A stretch of DNA of 64,000 nt from Spongilla lacustris (GCA_949361645.1 OX442416.1:15013969-15077968); one strand, 5' to 3'; positions 20,738 to 33,841 are shown, counted from the first letter of the stretch. A program made the numbers and translations. The notes: generated from the letters alone by a model not told the origin.

Positions 20738-21566
20738 TGCCTCAATTTAGTAATGATGAGGGATCATGTGCTATAGGGATGTAGGTGTGTGATTCAATTA
20801 AAATTATCTGGATAGCATCAATTTTTGCATGAATATATTCAGTCGCTCTAAAAATTGCGCCTGGATTTCACTGGCCGGTTATATACATGTATACATGTGA
20901 GCGCCTCTCATGCATGCCAGGATCATCATGGAAGGTTGCAAATCTCACCAATCCATCCACTATCCATACACTTGAGCTGTGTATGCTCATATCCCGCCTA
21001 GGACTAAGCATTCTTAAGTAATGTGAACGGTTTTTCGCAAATAGGTTCAAATATCATTACGACGGAGTATGATTTAATTGATCTATTTCTTCAGTCAACA
21101 CGGTTTTTGTTCGACAAAACAAGGGTAGAACCACATGTATTCTCATTCTGGATGCACAATCCGGGCAGGGAGCGTAGAACTTGTTAAGATGTCATCTTGA
21201 TCTAGTCGTCTGTATCATCTCATTCACCCGAATGTTGAAATTGAATTTCGGCTATACCTATTCCACGACGACGTATTGTACATGTTACTTACGCTTATGT
21301 ATTCATTTACATTCCAAGTTACTAATATCCTGGCAAGATCCAGCTGGCCTGTTAGCTGAGCCTTTGCGTGTTAGTATGAACCTGTATGAATGTAAAAACA
21401 TTGACATGGAAAAGAGTTACTATCCAAACCTTTCATGTGGTGAACTGGGTCTGGGACCGAGATTTCAGGAGTTAAGTATCAGCCACATGGATCCTTAATT
21501 AACCCCGCCTCCGAAGTTGGCAATCAGTAGTCGACGAAGCTACTTAAAAGAACTTGGTCCGCCGCG
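20738..21566. other. Non-coding stretch upstream of the receptor gene
   Basis: No gene or repeat boundary recognised. It probably includes the promoter and 5' UTR of the gene at 21567, but no TATA box could be chosen with confidence. Confidence 0.4.
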
Positions 21567-22616
21567 ATGAACGTATCTGATAATGGCTATTCCGTGCAAA
21601 TCCTATTCTGTGTACTCAACGGTGCCTCCGTGTTGGTGTGCCTTCTGGCCGCCATCATGGTATTTGCTCTGAAGCTCCACAGTAAGATAGTTTATCGATT
21701 GGCTCTCTATCAGGTATTGTCTGCGTTGGCGTTTTCTACGGTAGAGACTCTGGAGATTATTTTCGTGAATTATGAGAAATCCCCGGTAGCCTACGGACGC
21801 TTGTGCACCACTATTGGATGGTTTGTGGTGTACACACAATGGGTTAAGCTACTCTTCACGGCTTGGCTAACTGTTCATCTGTTTTGGTTCGGAGTGCTCC
21901 ACAAGAGCCTGAAGAAATTTGAAATATTGTATGTTGTGAAGTCACTACTCGTACCAATAATTTTTGCATCGATACCTCCCATAACCGGGTATTATCATAT
22001 TGATCGGCTTGGATGCTACATTTCTGATGCCAATGGCACAAATCCTGTTGCTAAAATCGAATCGTTTGCTCTTTGGAGTATTCCAGCGCTGTTAATACTT
22101 CTTGTAGCGTCAATTGCCATGGTGATCATGGTGATAAAACTGGCTTACAAGGTGTGTTTGAGACTAAAAAGCGAAGCGATCAGAGATAATGACCAGTATT
22201 GGAAGGCTCTTAAACAACTTCTTCCATTGGCTGCTTTTCCAATACTGTATTTCCTCTTTGTCATTCCAGTACTAGTATATGGTGTGTATGCAGCAGAAAG
22301 TTCCACTAGCAATGAAGGTGTAATACTTGCAGCTTCGATATTTATCGCCATGTGGGGTATATCTTCTGGCATGGCCCTATTGGTCCACATCTTAATGGCT
22401 CGTCTCTATTGTGGACATGTAAGGAGGAAACAGCCCAAAGAACAAATAGAGATTAGAGAAAACCTTACCAAGTACAATTCATGTGCTCATCATACTATCA
22501 ATGAATCATCTTACAGTGTGAGCAGTACTACACGCTTTTCTCCACCTAAGGACAGTCTTGATGATATGTATTATAAACATTCTGTACTTATGATACATTG
22601 TAATTTATGTCAATGA
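21567..22616 (+). CDS. Seven-transmembrane receptor-like protein, intact single exon (349 aa)
   Basis: Hydrophobic segments fit seven helices at roughly residues 10-31, 43-65, 84-108, 118-138, 164-192, 214-239 and 248-274. A short N-terminus and a cytoplasmic tail of about 75 residues rich in Ser/Thr/Asn follow. A Cys before TM3 (GRLCTTIGW) and one in the second extracellular loop (DRLGCYIS) could form the usual GPCR disulfide. There is no DRY motif. IPPITGYY before the loop Cys recalls the cAMP-receptor/GPR157-like group, a weak assignment. The start codon is the first in frame after an upstream stop, with the consensus-like context gcgATGA. An attaaa signal overlaps the stop region. The ligand is unknown. 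The paralogue at 93-915 is broken. Plasma-membrane location is inferred. Confidence 0.75.
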   Translation: MNVSDNGYSVQILFCVLNGASVLVCLLAAIMVFALKLHSKIVYRLALYQVLSALAFSTVETLEIIFVNYEKSPVAYGRLCTTIGWFVVYTQWVKLLFTAWLTVHLFWFGVLHKSLKKFEILYVVKSLLVPIIFASIPPITGYYHIDRLGCYISDANGTNPVAKIESFALWSIPALLILLVASIAMVIMVIKLAYKVCLRLKSEAIRDNDQYWKALKQLLPLAAFPILYFLFVIPVLVYGVYAAESSTSNEGVILAASIFIAMWGISSGMALLVHILMARLYCGHVRRKQPKEQIEIRENLTKYNSCAHHTINESSYSVSSTTRFSPPKDSLDDMYYKHSVLMIHCNLCQ

Positions 22617-25600
22617 ATTAAACAAATTCTCGTTCGATCGAAGAGGGGTGTTAACGTTTAATCTCCATAAGTCCTAGATCGAGAACGCTTTTATCTGAGC
22701 TTGTGGACTCAACCAATGCAAGTTACTCATGCAGATCATGTCAGAACTGAATAGAATTATAAATAGTTATTACAACTGCACAGCGTTAGCGAGATCCAAC
22801 ACTTTAAAACTAAAACTACCAGATCATATATAACGATAAAATAGGCCCTTCATGCAGCGAATAGAATTTTTTTTTTTTTAAAGGAACCAGCTTTGTGATG
22901 TTCTATCACACATACATGCCACGCATGTGTGTGTACATGTTCCTTTGCAAAACTATATCTTCCACCAACAATTGTTTGGTGTATAAATACATAATAGCGC
23001 TAGGCCTTTCCAGTGTGGCGGGAGAAGCGTGCTGTACGGTGCACCTCATCTGGGGACGCGCGCGGGACGGATCGACACGTTTTATTTCAAAGTAGGGTGT
23101 TCGGATGGCACCTCGGGTGTAATTTGACACCGGATTCGTGGAAAGTTTTAGTAGGAAGCGAGCGACCTTGCCCAAGCCTATAAACCCTGATCTTTTCCCT
23201 AAGAGTGTGTATACATGCAGAAGGATGTGCATGAGTAAGACATGTTATAAAATCTGTTTCACGAACCACATTCCAAGGAGAAAAATAGCTCATACATAAA
23301 TAAAAAATGCATAATGAGGTTATCTGTACTAGGCGGTTCAGCGCAGCAGAAGTTATCTAAATTCTTCTGGAGAAATCAATCCTTAGAAAATATTACAGTG
23401 CATGGACTGCATCAGTTCAGGGACCAGGTCAAGGAGCTACAGGGAAGGACAGCCATTTTGTAGAGATCACTATCAGGCAGGAGACAATCTGTGGAGACAA
23501 CGGCAAGGATTAAACAAACACTGATTTAGACTAGGATATCAGCCCCACCACATGACCACCAAAGGTGTTTGCCCTTCATGTCATGAAGGGATTGGACAAA
23601 GCCCTCCAATCCTTTGAAGTTGCATCAACAGCAATACTTTGGTGGTGTGTTTATTGATAACCATAGACCTATCTACATGTAGATACTCCTTAGCCAGCAA
23701 ACATGTACACATCCAGGGTTGAGTTGGAATAACTAAGATCCCTTCACCAGCAACTGAGGCATGCATCAGGTTTACACAGACCCACACACTTCTGGAGTCC
23801 CTTCCCAGACTGCTCAATTTCAGTCAAAGTGCACATGCTAGTATATCACACAGTTTTTATAAACGCTGGATTTTGTCTTCTGGGAGAGCAAGGAGCATAT
23901 ATATGACCCAGTGAAAAGACTATTAAGGAGTAATAGCTCCACAAAGCATGGCAGCAATCCATCCCCCTTAAAAGAGTAAGGTATTGGTACTGTACAAGAC
24001 ATTAATCAAATTCATGATACCATTGCAGATAATGAATGGAATCATACATGTAAATATAAGATTTGGCCCAAACAGATATGGACTTGTAAAACATTACTAG
24101 AACGCTGAAATGGCGGAACACAATTAAAAACTTTTTTTCACCTATCAGTACACACCGATGAAGAAAGGTGCTCTGTGGTACATACCTATGACATTAGATA
24201 TATGTGTACCATAAAAACTTGCACTGTCTGAAGAGCCAGTAATGATGGTCTATAAACAGTAAAGCATGACATTAGCATGTATGTGTGCCCACATGCACAT
24301 GTATGCCAAGTAGCTGAGCCTGTATACATTTGGTGGTTGGGGCAGTGAGACTCAGCAGACTTTCTCCAGAGTGGCAAAAACACAGCTAGCTATCCAGCCT
24401 AACTAATTCTGGCCTGAAGTACATTTCGGGCCAGAAGTAGTAGCAGTTACCAGCACGCGTGCATAATTAATTTCAAATACATGTACCATTTTTGCAACTC
24501 AAGTGTTGAATGAATGTGTGCCTCTGCCTTCATATCATATAAATTGTAATGTCATCACTATGTAAGAGAAAATTTTCCATGTATGGCTCAAATGATTACG
24601 CATGATACCAAGAGCAGCATGAATGTTGTTCTCAACGTTGAATTGGAAGGTGCGACAGGGTTTGATGTTGGCGTCCTATCGGTTGAGGTAAAGCAACAAT
24701 TCTGGCTCAATGGAGCCCTAATTCATGTCTTAAAGCTCTGAAAGGATTTTCACAACAGATTCACATAGAATGGTGTGCATCGATCTCATGAATATTGGGT
24801 TGGTTGTTGGCAATGGCTATGGTGCATACTGACATCCACACTGATTTTTGTCAAAGCCAGTTTACGACTATTGCAGTGGTCTATTTGATGTTCATCCCCA
24901 TAACAAGCAGCAGAGTCGAAGTGCATTGAGTCACTACCAGCCCAGTTCACGGAGCACTTCAGGAGTTCCTTCCCAGACTGCTCTATAGCCAGAAAAAAGG
25001 CCCATGTTAGAACAGTGCCATGGGCAAAGAGAAAATGTAGGTAATATTTTTAGTGTATGATGTTCACAACTGTTACACATACAAAAAATAATAATCTTTT
25101 ACGTGGGATGGTGGGTATTCACACTGATTTAATGGCAAAGCCAGTTTACGACTATTGAAGTGGACGGTAATAGTGTCCATTGAAGGTCAGTATTACAGAT
25201 GCCCCTAATGAAGCGGCAAAGACTAAGTGTATTGAAGTCATGTTGGAGTGGTAATTCTGGTGCTGGACGGAGTATATTGACACAGTGATGAACTACCAAT
25301 AAGATTTTTGCTTACTGGTTAACAAAGATAAAGTGTATTAACAGTTTACCAACTTAATTATTGAATAAATATCTCTATGTAACTGCGGAGATTAATTATC
25401 GCTATTCGCTATTTTTAGATACAGTGGTCATTAGCACCAAATAACTTTTAAACTAAATGAGTCTCCTAGGTGGGTCATTCCAAAAACGTTTTTACCACCC
25501 TAGTGCCAAATCAGCATTATGTTACCGATATTTAGTATCCACTTAGAAATATACACTTTCACAATATAATTGTATACCCTATCACTTATTGTTTACAAGA

Positions 25601-25844
25601 TACAGTCCTTGAATAATTAATTTTTCCCCCTTTTTTGTTTGCTTCGAATGACTACTGCTTCCCCCTTAAATTGAGCATGCTCATTTTTTGTGCACAAAAG
25701 GAAGGGTTTTATGGGAACACACCCTTGAGCATTCAAATGCACATTGTTTGTCATAAGGGGGAGTGGCAATACATTCATTTGGCATAGGGTTGTAACATAG
25801 CCAAAAATAAGAAAAAAACTAGGACACCCATTCTTTGTTTGCTA
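22617..25844. other. Long non-coding stretch with diverged direct repeats
   Basis: No gene supported. Blocks near 24825-24960 and 25108-25240 share several phrases in the same order (cacactgattt, caaagccagtttacgactat, then agcggcaaagac- or agcagcagagtc-like), suggesting an old duplication of about 280 bp. The phrase cttcccagactgctc occurs at 23800 and 24970. A poly-T run lies at 22867-22879. Confidence 0.45.
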
Positions 25845-26125
25845 GATAGCTGCCAACAGTTAACAGCTTTCTGCGAATTCAACTTTTTGGGATACTGATC
25901 ACATGGTCTGGGATTTTGATTTTAAGTCAGGCTGCCATATTTAATCTCCCTGTGAAGTGTTAGTTTGATTGTTCTGGTTGTTTTGTTTTGATAAAAGCAG
26001 TTCATGAATGCAATTGATAGGGGATAAAATATGGCAGCCTGACTTAAAATCAAAATCCCAGACCATGTGATCAGTATCCCAAAAAGTTGAATTCACAGAA
26101 AGCTGGTAACTGTTGGCAGCTATCT
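25845..26125. repeat. Inverted repeat, arms about 98 bp, spacer about 85 bp
   Basis: The left arm (25845-25942) agatagctgccaacagttaa ... gtcaggctgccatattta is mirrored by 26028-26125 with few mismatches. It could form a strong hairpin in RNA or DNA and looks like a MITE. No clear target duplication was identified. Confidence 0.9.
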
Positions 26126-26224
26126 ACATGTAGGACTCTTTCCAGTGGAATGTTCAGTAGTGGTGGCCCGCTCGTACTTCACACTAAGTTTTATTTCTGC
26201 GCTCTTACCCTTCAACCTTGCACA

Positions 26225-26335
26225 TCTTTACCCCCCCCTCCCTTCAATTTCCTCCCTTCACTCTTGCTCCTCCCTTCTCACTCCTTTCCTCCCCTTTTCC
26301 CCATTTACGCTGCCTGCCCCGTCTCTCATTTTATA
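26225..26335. repeat. Pyrimidine-rich tract
   Basis: Mostly C and T on this strand (tccctccc/cctcc words). It yields several short spurious ORFs in three frames. Confidence 0.6.
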
Positions 26336-26954
26336 GGGCATGTCAAATGAAGTACTATCAGACTGAAAGGATTGTGTGTGAAAGGGAAAATGTATGTAGC
26401 TGGGTTTGTTTTAAAAAAACCTGAAAACTGAATAATACCAAGCTTTCCAGAATGGAAGAATAATTTATCTAGTGTTGTAAAATGGTTAAGAAGACACTTA
26501 TATTGGGTTGAAGAAAAAAATGTTAGTTAACCTGTTCTCTTCTACAGTATGCAATATGTATGTTCAGGTGTATTCTAGTAATTAATAGCGTTTTTATTTC
26601 AGGGAGTTCAAGTGACAGCTTAAATTGATTTTTCGCATACAACTCTCTATAGCTGCAGGAACAATCAGAAGGAACAGTGTGCATGGATGTCACTATGGAT
26701 GTAGTATAGCGTTGCTGTTGTGTTAACTTAATTGCAGGTGTCACAACAAAGCACTGTTGTACATGTACATGTGAAAGATTCAACCACATGCAATGCGTCC
26801 TAGGCTGGTTTGTTTCTCAGACACTCGATACCTCAGGATGCACTCGGATAGCTCGCAACATCAACAATCATTCATTCATTTACTGAATCATACACATAAT
26901 CACATACACACACGTGATCCTATATATATCTCTAATCACTGAATGTTTCCGAAC

Positions 26955-27310
26955 ATCACAGTTCCTCCCCATTTCACACTGGTGATAGACCACCATCCCT
27001 TGGTGTCCATTTTAAACCCAGAAAAGGGATTACCAGCAGTGACGGCAGCACGGTTGCATTGGTATATGCGGTAGGCTAGCCCTGTCTTGATATCAGGTAC
27101 AAGAGTACCAACTCAGCACACAAATGCTGATGCACTTTCACGTCTCCCAGTGGTGGCCGACATGCAAATGGACAAGGAGGAAGGAGGGACATTCCCAACT
27201 ACAAACCCTTATTAAGGGACCTAGTATTAGCACGGGTGTGTCAGTCTATTCAGGAGGGATGGCCACCCAAAACTAAAGAAGAGGTTATAAAGCCATGCTT
27301 TGAGTAGAAA
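26955..27310 (+). pseudogene. Ty3/gypsy pol fragment (end of RNase H to start of integrase)
   Basis: In one frame from about 26960: FTLVIDHHPLVSILNPEKG and AARLHWYMR, the TDHxPL motif of Ty3/gypsy RNase H. A stop follows, then TQHTNADALSRLPV (the NADALSR motif ending RNase H). Next come RDLVLARVCQSIQEGWPPKT and KHEL, which precede the integrase zinc region in this family. Several stops are present. The copy ends at about 27310 where repeat sequence begins. The H2C2 zinc region is absent. Confidence 0.7.
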
Positions 27311-27329
27311 CATGAACTATACAGCAGTA

Positions 27330-27680
27330 CAACCTGTGAAACGGTACAGGGAGAGGTATAGGCCTGTACCACTGTACACGGAGGGGTACAGGCCTGCTCA
27401 GGGATACAGGCCTGTACAGGGGTACAGGCATGTTCAAGGAGGGGTACATAGGGTACAACCCTGTACGGGTGTGTGTGTGTGTGTGTGTGTCACTGTGTAA
27501 AAAGGGTTGTTATACTCGCCTGTATAACATTGTTATACAAGTAGTTATACAGTACCTGTTATACACATTGCGTATAATTGTGTATAACTGTGTATAATAG
27601 CAGTGTGTGCTAATCAAAAAACCACAGTTGTTATACACATTTTGTATAACTGTGTATAACTACATGTATGCTAATTACAT
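27330..27680. repeat. Composite repeat: gtacaggcctgtac units, TG tract, gttatac units (left copy)
   Basis: A minisatellite of acaggcctgtacaggggtac type (27335-27460) is followed by a TG tract (27470-27490), cactgtgtaaaaagggttgt and then many irregular gttatac/gtataac words. The same modules occur in reverse order and orientation at 31650-32060. Confidence 0.75.
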
Positions 27681-28099
27681 TCTACCGATCAGAGGGCGTA
27701 ATTCGTTGCACATATGCACACAATATATACTAGCTATTATTAATAATAGGCTACTAATTCTAAAAGATGCCTACGCGCTCCGAACAAAGAAATCGCAGAG
27801 GGATAGCGTGTCTGGTTGGTCGGAGGTCTGGCTAAAATGTACGTTCACACGTGCTAGCTCTAGCGACGAATTGCACACATTTGAACCTGAATCATCTATA
27901 CAGTTCCAGTGATGACGTGTGCAGCCAAAAAGCCGCAGGTTGTGTAGATGTCGAGTGGAATGGACTCACCACTGCAAGGTAAGCCAATGCAGTTTTGCTA
28001 TACAGTATTTTAAATAATTTGTGGTTGTCTAATATGCACACAGTACTAACCTTTTCTGATCTGATTGTAAGCCATAGTCAGGCTACATGCTGCGTGTGT

Positions 28100-28108
28100 T
28101 TCTGTGTG

Positions 28109-28164
<56 letters not shown>

Positions 28165-28215
28165 CGTGTTTGTCAGTGTGTGTGTGCGCGCGTGTGTGTG
28201 TGTGCGTGTTTGCCA
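28100..28215. repeat. TG/CG microsatellite
   Basis: Mostly (tg)n with cgcgcg interruptions, an alternating purine-pyrimidine tract. Short Cys/Val ORFs across it are artefacts. Confidence 0.9.
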
Positions 28216-29054
28216 GTGTGAACATGTATGTGTGCATTTGGTTTATGAATTCATTATTGCATGTATGTATTCATATGTATATGCGTGCGTGCATGTATAC
28301 ATGTGTACACAACATATATATGTTTTTGGGCCCTTCCATAATGACCTTGTCAGGGTCTCAGATCAAGGTGTGCATATTCTAGATCACTGGTTCTATTAAA
28401 CATACATACACACACAAAGACACATACATGTGTACACACATACACACACTTGAAGTTCTAACATACAATAGGGTTGCAAAGGGGTAATGCACTCACAGAA
28501 CAACATATACTTATGTTGCTGTGCACAGTTGGAGGGTATGGCTGCTTTGCCACACCCCATATGAGGCTACCCCAGCCACTGTCTTGATAACTGGGGCATC
28601 CTTGCCAATGTTTGCACTGACAGAAGTGTCATTGCTTTGGTGTGACTCTGGAGTATTTATAATTCACTGTGTGTGTGTTTTTTTTACTGCCAGTTAGACC
28701 CCAGCCTCTTTACTGCCTGGTAATATGTTTTGGTGCCTAGCTGTATAGCACTTGTAGTGGTTGTATTGAGAGGATATCGGCAAGAACATTATGATTGTAC
28801 AAAGTTCTTATTTATATCTGTTATGCACTATGTTTGTATGTGAGTGTGTGAGCATTGCCTGTAGTTAAACACATCCATGATGTCAAATAATCAAAGCAAC
28901 ATGTACTACACTAATGTTGTCAGCTTCTGAACATTTGTCTATGAGCTAGGGTCTTGACAATGATGGGCCATCCTCCCCAAGTGCATGACATACATGTATA
29001 TACACACATACATTAGGTCCTTCTAAAAAAGACACAAACACCTGTATGGCAGTA

Positions 29055-29238
<184 letters not shown>

Positions 29239-30119
29239 GTAACCAGGTCCGTTTGTGTGTCCATTGGTGTGGAATAGTAGTATGAATCCTTGCAGGCAGT
29301 GGAAGCAGGTACAATTGTACATCTGGTCAGTGTGATCAAGCTGGCCAACCATAGCTCTTCTGGTTAGTGGTACATGTATGTCGCTGTACATATGTGTTTG
29401 TGCTTTTTGTGCATGTGTGTGCACATGTATTACAGGTGTATTTTTATGTGGTATGCACGTGCATACATTTGTCATACTTCTATGCATGTGTGCATGCAGC
29501 TACAGCATTTTGTACACACTGTACAGTATGTGCATGTGCATCTGCATATGTTTACCTTTGCTTATTTTGGTGTGAGTAGGACCAGGCAGAAGAATGAAGC
29601 TTGAAGATGCTCAGAGTGTGGTTATTAGTTTGAAAGGGGCCAATGTACATTGTAATTTTGGAGCATTCAGAAAGAAAATATGGCAGAGGGTTTAGCTAGA
29701 GGCCTGGCAGCTTCGGAGGTGGCACTATAGTATTACTGCCATCAAGTGGCTGTGTGCCCAAAGAATCTATCCTTCTCACTAGTCTTCAGCAAATTGTATA
29801 TGTGGTATGTTTGCATCATCATGATGTGACGCCTTAATACATTTTTATCCTGATAGGAACAAGCTTTACATTGATGGAAACTGGGAGATTTGATGTGAAC
29901 TTATATTTGGTGTATTGTTACATCTGTACATGTATGTACATGTACATGTTGTGTACTATTAAATCTGCACTGGTTGTAACTGAACTTTTCCATCCATGTA
30001 CATGTCATGTTAATAGATGTCTTACATAAAGGGGTGTGGTCACATATGAACATTGTAAAAAAGCAAGTTTGTGAGTACCTATATCAATGACACAGTACAC
30101 TTCTATACATCATGCTATC

Positions 30120-30745
30120 ACCAGTCCCTGGTGTGCATCTTCTAGAGTGATGTGCATCAAATGGAATCAGGATAGCGGCTCATCAGATTGAATCTGCATC
30201 AATTAAATCAGGCTATCCTGGTCACTACCAAGACTCTATTACATTAAAGTGAATAAGATACAATTTGATGCACACTAGCCATGTCAGGTCGCTAACATGT
30301 TTCTATTTGATGCTCATCAGGGTTAGCTGGTTGGTACCACAAATCTAGCAGCTGCACACCAGGGACTGGCCAATTCCAATAGCATGACTTTATTTGCTGC
30401 ACACCAGGTCTGGCCGCTAATATGATTCTATCTGATGCACACCTCTACAATGACTAGATTGCCGCTAGCATGACTATAGCTAAAACTACAAATCAAGTCA
30501 TGCTAGTGGCAGTCCCTGGTGGACATTAGATAGAATCATGTTAGCGACCACACCTAGTGTGCTTCAAATAGAATCAAGATAGCGGCCAGACCCAGGTTTG
30601 TATTGAATTGGATTTTTTTTTTCATCAAATAAAGTGGCCGTCCCTGGTGTGCATTTATTAGAGTCATGGTCGCTGGTGTACATCAAATAGAATTATTTTC
30701 GTAGCCAGACCCGGTATTCTTGTGTGCATCAAATATGTTGCTTTT
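30120..30745. repeat. Diverged repeat cluster, both orientations
   Basis: The phrases cagtccctggtgtgcat, catcaaatagaatcat and gatagcggccagacc recur at about 50-70 bp intervals, some as reverse complements (acaccagggactggcc near 30356). No coding potential. Confidence 0.65.
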
Positions 30746-31290
30746 GCTTTTAAAACCCCACTTTGAACAGAACAAATACAGCGCATACGAGGCTTCCATC
30801 TCAAATGAATGTAGCGAGCATGCGTAGACACTTCAAAGCCACATGATATGCGTGTATGGCGTCATCGTCGGGAAATCTATAATACTGGAACTAACCGTAC
30901 GTTCCTATCAGCCAGAAGAAGTATCTTATATGGGTTATCAAGTAAATTGAGGGTCTAGTGGCTAATTTCCAAGTTTCTCCTCGAATAGGTTCTAGAGCAA
31001 CGATCAATTCATGTCACAGCAGAACCTACTAGTACCATGATAACGAAGAAGACCGCGCTGAACCTTAGGCCCTAGGCAGCATGGCGATGCTGTTTGCACT
31101 ATTTTATATCAGCTTCTTTTTTCCCCTTCCTACTGAGGAGAATCAGCTGAAGTCTCAAGCGTAAGCAGTGTGGCTTTGTATTAGTAACGGGAATTCTTTG
31201 TTCTCAGAACCTCAAGCGTCCATAATGCTAAAGTGATGTCTTGGATATCAGCGAAGAAGAGGTTGAAGGTATACTTGTTGTCGGTTAAAG

Positions 31291-31605
31291 GTGCCTGCGA
31301 GTCCTTTCATTTTTGCTAATGTAGTTGGCATAGCGAACTACAACCTAACTCTGAAACGCATTCTTACTGAAGCCGATTCAAAAGAAGGGCAATGGGACGA
31401 TGATAAGAGGAGATCAGAGAAACTAAACGCGTTTTTGGACTCGGGCGCCACGGAAGGAGAGACGATTGGGCCCACCGCGCTCGGAACTTTCCTGATGGCC
31501 TTTCCACCTGCATCGATGCTTCACCGTCGCCGAATGAACTCGTTCTCTGTTGTTTTTTTTCCATGTACTTATGTACTTGCTTATATCATAATATTAATTT
31601 TATAG
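31291..31605 (+). CDS. Unrecognised open frame, doubtful gene
   Basis: A frame opening at a GTG codon encodes ANVVGIANYNLTLKRILTEA, a charged region and a hydrophobic end (YVLAYIIILIL). About 210 bp upstream, an ATG at 31081 opens MAMLFALFYISFFFPLP, signal-peptide-like, with a good donor at 31161 and an acceptor at 31207. But joining the second piece (31208-31268) to the frame at 31291 would need an intron of only 22 nt, which is not credible. The model is therefore incomplete or the locus is a pseudogene. No family recognised. Confidence 0.25.
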   Translation: MPASPFIFANVVGIANYNLTLKRILTEADSKEGQWDDDKRRSEKLNAFLDSGATEGETIGPTALGTFLMAFPPASMLHRRRMNSFSVVFFPCTYVLAYIIILIL

Positions 31606-31649
31606 AAAAGGCCTGGAAACGAGCGACTAATTAAAAATTCATGATATGT

Positions 31650-31867
31650 TATACGCTGTGTTTTACTCCATTTGCTATTGTTATACATATTGTTATACAT
31701 TGTTATACAAAATGTTATACAGAAGTTATACACAGTGTTATACTATAGTTGTTATACGCAACTGTATCCATACGCAAAGTTATACACATGTGGATAACAC
31801 GTGTATAACGTGTGCATAACACATGTATACACGCGTTATACAGTACTGTATAACAACCCTTTTTACA

Positions 31868-31916
<49 letters not shown>

Positions 31917-31937
31917 CATGCGTGTGTGCGTGCGTGC

Positions 31938-31987
<50 letters not shown>

Positions 31988-32060
31988 AGGGGTGCAGGCC
32001 TGTACAGGAAAGGGTAGTGGCCTGTACAGGGGACAGGCCAATACAATGTGGGGTACAACC
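31650..32060. repeat. Composite repeat: gttatac units, TG tract, gtacaggcctgtac units (right copy, inverted)
   Basis: Irregular gttatac/gtataac words (31655-31850), then gtataacaacccttttt, acacag, a TG tract with cgtgcg interruptions (31869-31985), and gcaggcctgtacagg units. This is the reverse-complement order of 27330-27680. Confidence 0.75.
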
Positions 32061-32206
32061 AATTGTATTGATACATAGCAGTTGTTCATTCATGATGAAC
32101 TCCACATACATATAGGTTTACCCATTTTCCTCTCATTCCATTTCTCTTGTCTTCTGCTAGGCCATGTAGTGATCCCCATTGCAGTCTGTCCCATTCTTCT
32201 TCAATT

Positions 32207-32937
32207 TCATCGTTCCCCTTTAGTTCCTTCACAGTGGTCTCTTGTGGGTACACCCTTTCCTACATCGGTTCCTTCTACCCTTTTCTTTGCACAACACGCC
32301 TTCTCAATGTGCCCCCATTTCGTGCAAAATCTGCAAACTTTGTTTCTGAACCTGCACTGTTGAGTATCATGCGGTCCTCCACACCTGTTGCAAGCCCCTA
32401 GGCCTGACGGTCTCCCCCTTCTTGGTGGTGCTGCCACTTGATGTACTTCAGTCTTGTTCCTGTTTTGTGACACTCTGCAACTGTTCTGCGCGTCTTTAGT
32501 ACCCCTTTTCGCTATTTCCGCTGTCTCCAGCACCTTGGCAAAAGTGAGGTCTGCCTTTGTGAGGAGTCTCTTCTGTACCCCCTCGTCCCTCATACCAAAG
32601 AACACCCTGTCTCTCAGCGTCTCTGATAACGTCGCACCAAACGCTGCATACCACATACATGTATCACACTTTCTCCCTCTTTTTGTCCCGTTTGTGGAAG
32701 CGGAACCGTACGTTTTGCGATGACTAGAGGTTTCGGCGCTACTTGTGTCGTAAAGGCTGCGACCAGTTACTCGTATGTTCGGTCTTTCTGCTATACGAGC
32801 GCTCGGAGCAGGCCAAATGTAATACAGGCGAGGAAAGCGTCCTTTTTCTGTTCGGCTTCCACCTTATTTGCCAGGAAGAATTGTTCGACGTATTAACTCA
32901 ACCAGTCTTCCGTTGATGCGTCATACTCCCCTGCCAT
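32207..32937 (-). pseudogene. Ty3/gypsy gag fragment with two zinc knuckles
   Basis: From the ATG at 32937: AGEYDASTEDWLS, stop, YVEQFFLANKVEAEQKKDAF and then PKPLVIAKR, a typical Ty3/gypsy capsid-domain layout with three or more in-frame stops. Downstream (32656-32207) the frame is open: LRDRVFFGMRDEGVQKRLL, DLTFAKVLETAE, and two CCHC knuckles, CNRCGGPHDTQQC and CRFCTKWGHIEKAC. Upstream on this strand, tggcgacgagg at about 32970-32960 looks like a primer-binding site following an LTR end (...actctaca). Dead copy; protease and pol are not present next to it. Confidence 0.75.
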
Positions 32938-32978
32938 CCTTCTTAGCTATCTCATGCACCCTCGTCGCCACTGTAGAG

Positions 32979-33011
32979 TCTCGATACCTCAGGATGCACT
33001 CGGATAGCTCA
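32979..33011 (-). repeat. LTR-end (U5-like) segment, also present at 26821-26853
   Basis: About 31 bp (ctcgatacctcaggatgcac plus tcggatagctc) is identical at the two places in the same orientation. At this locus it directly precedes the primer-binding-site-like sequence of the gag fragment. Similarity does not extend further at either side. Confidence 0.55.
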
Positions 33012-33299
33012 GATCCAGCTATACAGCTACGTGTAGGTCTACATCTCTTGTCTGAGCAGCCGGTCGAGGTAAGCAGCCTAACATATCATTCTCATTTCAA
33101 TACATCGATCTGTCTACTCCGCGGTGTAGAAATCACCGCAGACTCGAAGCTTTTAGTATTCCATGTACTTGTAGTTACCCCCGGCACGGGGCGGCACCTG
33201 GCACCTGGCCCACCACGACCTCTGCTCGACTCCAGCTTTGCAAAATGCATGTCCTAGCTATAGCTGGTCTCATTTTATTAACTATGGAATATCCTTGAT

Positions 33300-33835
33300 T
33301 TTTCTAAATATCTATGGCAACACATAGAAACGCCATTTAAAAATGGCGCCTTATTTATCCAAAACTGATTTACTATTTTTTAAAATGGTCCCCAAATTCT
33401 TCACGACCACTTCTATTCCTATATCATATTGTTTGGATAGTTTTAGAATTGTTTCAGAGGGTAGCAAAAGTTCTAACCCCCTCTGTTCATTAGTTATAAC
33501 TAATGGAATATCTTAATTAGCATTATTTTCTGTACAAGTCTATGGAATATCATATTTTCAGAAATGGTCCCAGAATTTTGGACGATACAAGGTACGAAAT
33601 TTGAAATTGCCTACACTTAAACATCATTTAGAGTAGTATTAGTGGGTGGCAAAGTTGCAGGTCCGTTAGTTAAGTAAATGATAATCAAGTTAGTAAAAAC
33701 GCCATACATTCTCTATGGAACGTACCGCGGAATGAAATCCAAAAATTTACAAACCGCAACTTTCGTGACCGTTGATTTCTCCATATGTGGATGGTCCGGG
33801 GGGACCGATCATTGGGGGGACCATCCGTTGTGTGA
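33300..33835. mobile_element. Possible remnant of a Ginger-like element end
   Basis: The segment 33783-33835 contains ggtccggggggacc and ends ...gtgtgaca, like the right ends of the Ginger elements at 5314 and 17149, immediately before gypsy coding sequence resumes at 33836. The rest of the stretch is non-coding and AT-rich. No matching left end was found. Confidence 0.4.
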
Positions 33836-33841
33836 CAGTTC

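Noticed and set aside
93..22616. Apparent large inverted duplication (receptor minus, Ginger plus ... Ginger minus, receptor plus)
   Set aside because: The second Ginger copy has its own 4-bp duplication inside the RecQ gene, so it inserted independently. Flanks of the two receptors show no extended similarity.
31081..31605. Three-exon secreted or membrane protein gene
   Set aside because: The first two pieces splice well, but the second intron would be 22 nt. Kept only as a low-confidence open frame.
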